Below, piece by piece: positions 7,187 through 8,821 of a DNA stretch of 8,821 nucleotides. Origin of the DNA: Mesenet sp031546805 (GTDB taxonomy: Bacteria; Pseudomonadota; Alphaproteobacteria; Rickettsiales; Anaplasmataceae); NCBI GenBank assembly GCA_031546805.1, contig JAVBJW010000040.1, positions 1 to 8,821 of the forward strand, in the 5' to 3' direction. The position numbers and the translations under genes are program-made. The notes below the pieces were generated by a model. The model was not told the origin of the DNA and did no database searches. It saw only the letters and a program-made list of their open reading frames with translations. Positions within the stretch are counted from its first letter, which is position 1. Each line of letters starts with the position of its first letter.

Positions 7187-8602
7187 ATGAGTTTAGAAGC
7201 AGCACTTTTCCATTTTATATCTTGTGGCAATATACAGCAAGTTGCACGGGTACTATCGTCTTCGTATTTAAATATTAATGCACAAAATGAGCATGGACAA
7301 ACTGCTGTTCATTTAGCTGCTTTATATCGTAACTCATGTATATTAAAGATGTTAATGGCATTTGGAGCTGATCCAAATATAAAAGATAAAGATGGTTCTA
7401 CAGCTATATCTATATCAATTTCTAATAAAGATATACTTGATATTTTAAACACTAAAATAGAGGATGTAAAGTATCCAGATCAAAAAATGAGTGTAGAAGA
7501 AATGTTTTTTTATACAGTGTATTATAAACAAATAAAACGAGTTATATCGATACTAATAAACACTTCAACTCTCGATATTAACGCACAAGATAAGTGTGGA
7601 CAAACTACTGTTCATTTAGCTGTTTCTAACAATGACTTATGTATGTTAAAGATATTAGCTGCATTTATGGTTGATCTTAACATAAAGGATTTTGAAGGTT
7701 ATACAACTTTATCTTTAGCAACTCTAAATGGTAATCTAGATATGGTTCAAACTTTATTAGGACTAGGTGCAAAACAGAATATTAGTAATATTAGAGGTGA
7801 TCTCCCTATTCACATAGCCGTCGAAAGTCAACATTTAACCATAGTTAAGGAGTTATGTACAAAGGATACTATAAATCAAAAGAACTGTAGTGGATTTACG
7901 CCTCTTCACTTAGCAGTAAAATGTGGCAATGTGGGTGTAGTGAGAAAGCTACTAGAATATCTCCATATTAATATTAATATATGTAGCAATGACGGAGACA
8001 CCTCTTTGATTATGGCTGGTAGAAATAATTATCTAGAAATAGCAAAACTTTTATTAGAATATAAAGCTGATCCTAATCTTAAAAATCATACTGGGCAAAT
8101 GTTTTCTGATTTTGCAGTTTCACAAGAAATGAGATGTCTAGCAACTAGCATGCATTTATACGTAGGTGTTATTAATAAATCTTTGAAACGCAAAAGACCT
8201 ATGGAAAGACCAAATGATGAATTACCAGTATTTCAAAATGAATCAGATAAAAACTCGCCTGGATTCAACTTTAAATCTTTAGAATACACATGTAGAAAAT
8301 TTTTGGACGAGCAGAATACAAGCTCATTTCCTCGTAAACTTGCAATGCGCAAGCACCTTACAGATATTTCAAGTAGATGTGAAAGCCCTTCTAATATATC
8401 AGATATAAGCTCAATTGGATCTTCATTTCGATCTGACAGTCTTAGCCTGTTAAATATGAGCTCACCTGGATCTAATACCTCTGAATCATCTGTTGTATCT
8501 AGGTGTCGAAGATTTTTAAGTATATTAAACCTGGACTTCTCTGAACATAGTCCCCCTGATACATTCACTAGACAAAGCCATAAAAAAGCAAAACTTAGGT
8601 AA
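7187..8602 (+). CDS. Ankyrin-repeat protein with Ser-rich, basic C-terminal tail
   Basis: The protein has 471 residues, and its start is fixed by the G-rich site just upstream. Residues 1-320 form about nine ankyrin repeats, for example GQTAVHLAALYRN, GYTTLSLATLNGNLDMVQ and FTPLHLAVKCGNVGVVRKLL, a fold used for protein binding. The first 100 residues and residues 101-190 are duplicates of each other, including the starting MS.E. Residues about 163-270 match residues about 950-1053 of the upstream 1195-residue protein in the same repeat order. The tail (about 330-471) is rich in Ser (SPSNISDISSIGSSF), carries KRKRP at 334-338 and ends in KKAKLR. These clusters resemble eukaryotic nuclear import signals, but this is inference. 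The start lies 40 bases after the previous stop with no promoter visible between, so one operon is likely. Probably a host-directed effector; the target is unknown. Confidence 0.9.
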   Translation: MSLEAALFHFISCGNIQQVARVLSSSYLNINAQNEHGQTAVHLAALYRNSCILKMLMAFGADPNIKDKDGSTAISISISNKDILDILNTKIEDVKYPDQKMSVEEMFFYTVYYKQIKRVISILINTSTLDINAQDKCGQTTVHLAVSNNDLCMLKILAAFMVDLNIKDFEGYTTLSLATLNGNLDMVQTLLGLGAKQNISNIRGDLPIHIAVESQHLTIVKELCTKDTINQKNCSGFTPLHLAVKCGNVGVVRKLLEYLHININICSNDGDTSLIMAGRNNYLEIAKLLLEYKADPNLKNHTGQMFSDFAVSQEMRCLATSMHLYVGVINKSLKRKRPMERPNDELPVFQNESDKNSPGFNFKSLEYTCRKFLDEQNTSSFPRKLAMRKHLTDISSRCESPSNISDISSIGSSFRSDSLSLLNMSSPGSNTSESSVVSRCRRFLSILNLDFSEHSPPDTFTRQSHKKAKLR

Positions 8603-8821
8603 ACTATAGTTTTTTAAATAAAATTATAAAGACTGTAAAAACTACAATTAAGTATGACAACAATGCTATTATAGGTAATAATCTACAATCTCAAGAAGTA
8701 ATTATTAATAAAGAAGGAAAGAAAATAGATTACTTACAAGCGGAATATGGAGAGGGTTTCCATTCTATTGGAGTGATGCTCAATCCAAAGCACACTTACT
8801 CCACTACCTATCAGCTTATTA
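8599..8821 (+). CDS. Open frame without a normal start, runs off the right edge
   Basis: After an in-frame TAG (8596-8598) a plus-strand frame stays open for 74 codons to the edge of the window. It reads TVKTTIKYDNNAIIGNN, then QEVIINKEGKKIDYLQAEYG and EGFHSIGVMLNPKHTYSTTY. The composition looks protein-like (Gly, Tyr, His, Trp-free, balanced charge), unlike random AT-rich DNA, from about 8632 on. There is no ATG, GTG or TTG before the GTG-ATG pair at about 8773-8778, and no ribosome-binding site. It is either a gene that lost its 5' end or one using a rare ATT/ATA start. I recognise no family. Confidence 0.35.

Noticed and set aside
8233..8568. 111-codon minus-strand frame inside the tail of the second ankyrin gene
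   Set aside because: It is antisense to the Ser-rich tail, which tends to leave the opposite strand open, and has no motif or start signal. The minus-strand frames at 3166-3369 and 5772-6005 were rejected for the same reasons.
8601..8615. AAACTATAGTTT palindrome followed by T residues as a terminator of the ankyrin operon
   Set aside because: Allowing a loop, the stem is only about four A/T-rich pairs, too weak for an intrinsic terminator.
1..8821. CRISPR array, tRNA or rRNA genes
   Set aside because: No regularly spaced identical repeats with unique spacers and no tRNA- or rRNA-like segments were seen; the repeats present are coding ankyrin repeats.

Overview
The window is strongly AT-rich. 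It combines an OTU-type cysteine protease domain, many ankyrin repeats, an IS5-like transposase and visible gene decay. This fits an obligate intracellular, host-associated bacterium, most likely a Rickettsiales symbiont or pathogen (Rickettsia, Orientia or Wolbachia type). That placement is inferred from gene content and composition; no rRNA or other phylogenetic marker is present.

Left part (1-2493, minus strand). A large modular gene has decayed. It begins at 2493 with an OTU deubiquitinase-like domain: the nucleophile motif DGNC lies in the first fragment and the catalytic His in the second. It continues through about two ankyrin repeats, a long lysine-rich module of unknown function, and a segment that looks like the middle of a STAND/NB-ARC-type NTPase. 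The frame is broken three times (near 2266-2290, 1499 and 545). Each break is explained by one missing base, and two of the three lie in A runs. The reading frame ends where a new minus-strand frame, the start of an IS5-family transposase (76 to beyond base 1), takes over. The gene has therefore probably been cut by an insertion sequence.

Middle (2494-2851). A gene-free divergent region separates the two halves and carries a plausible promoter for the leftward gene.

Right part (2852-8602, plus strand). Three genes run in the same direction. The first encodes a 199-residue protein with two adjacent membrane segments and a hydrophilic tail, a layout resembling inclusion-membrane proteins. The second encodes a 1195-residue protein with about 28 ankyrin repeats in two blocks, separated by a spacer with a short hydrophobic segment. 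The third encodes a 471-residue protein with about nine ankyrin repeats. Both ankyrin proteins end in Ser-rich tails with basic clusters and share a three-repeat module, so they are paralogous in part. The first and third genes share an unusual start context, six G followed by C, any base and ATG. Together they look like a host-interaction (effector) locus, but no secretion signal or target can be proven here.

Right edge (8599-8821). An open frame without a normal start codon runs off the window. It is either a 5'-truncated gene remnant or a gene with a rare start.
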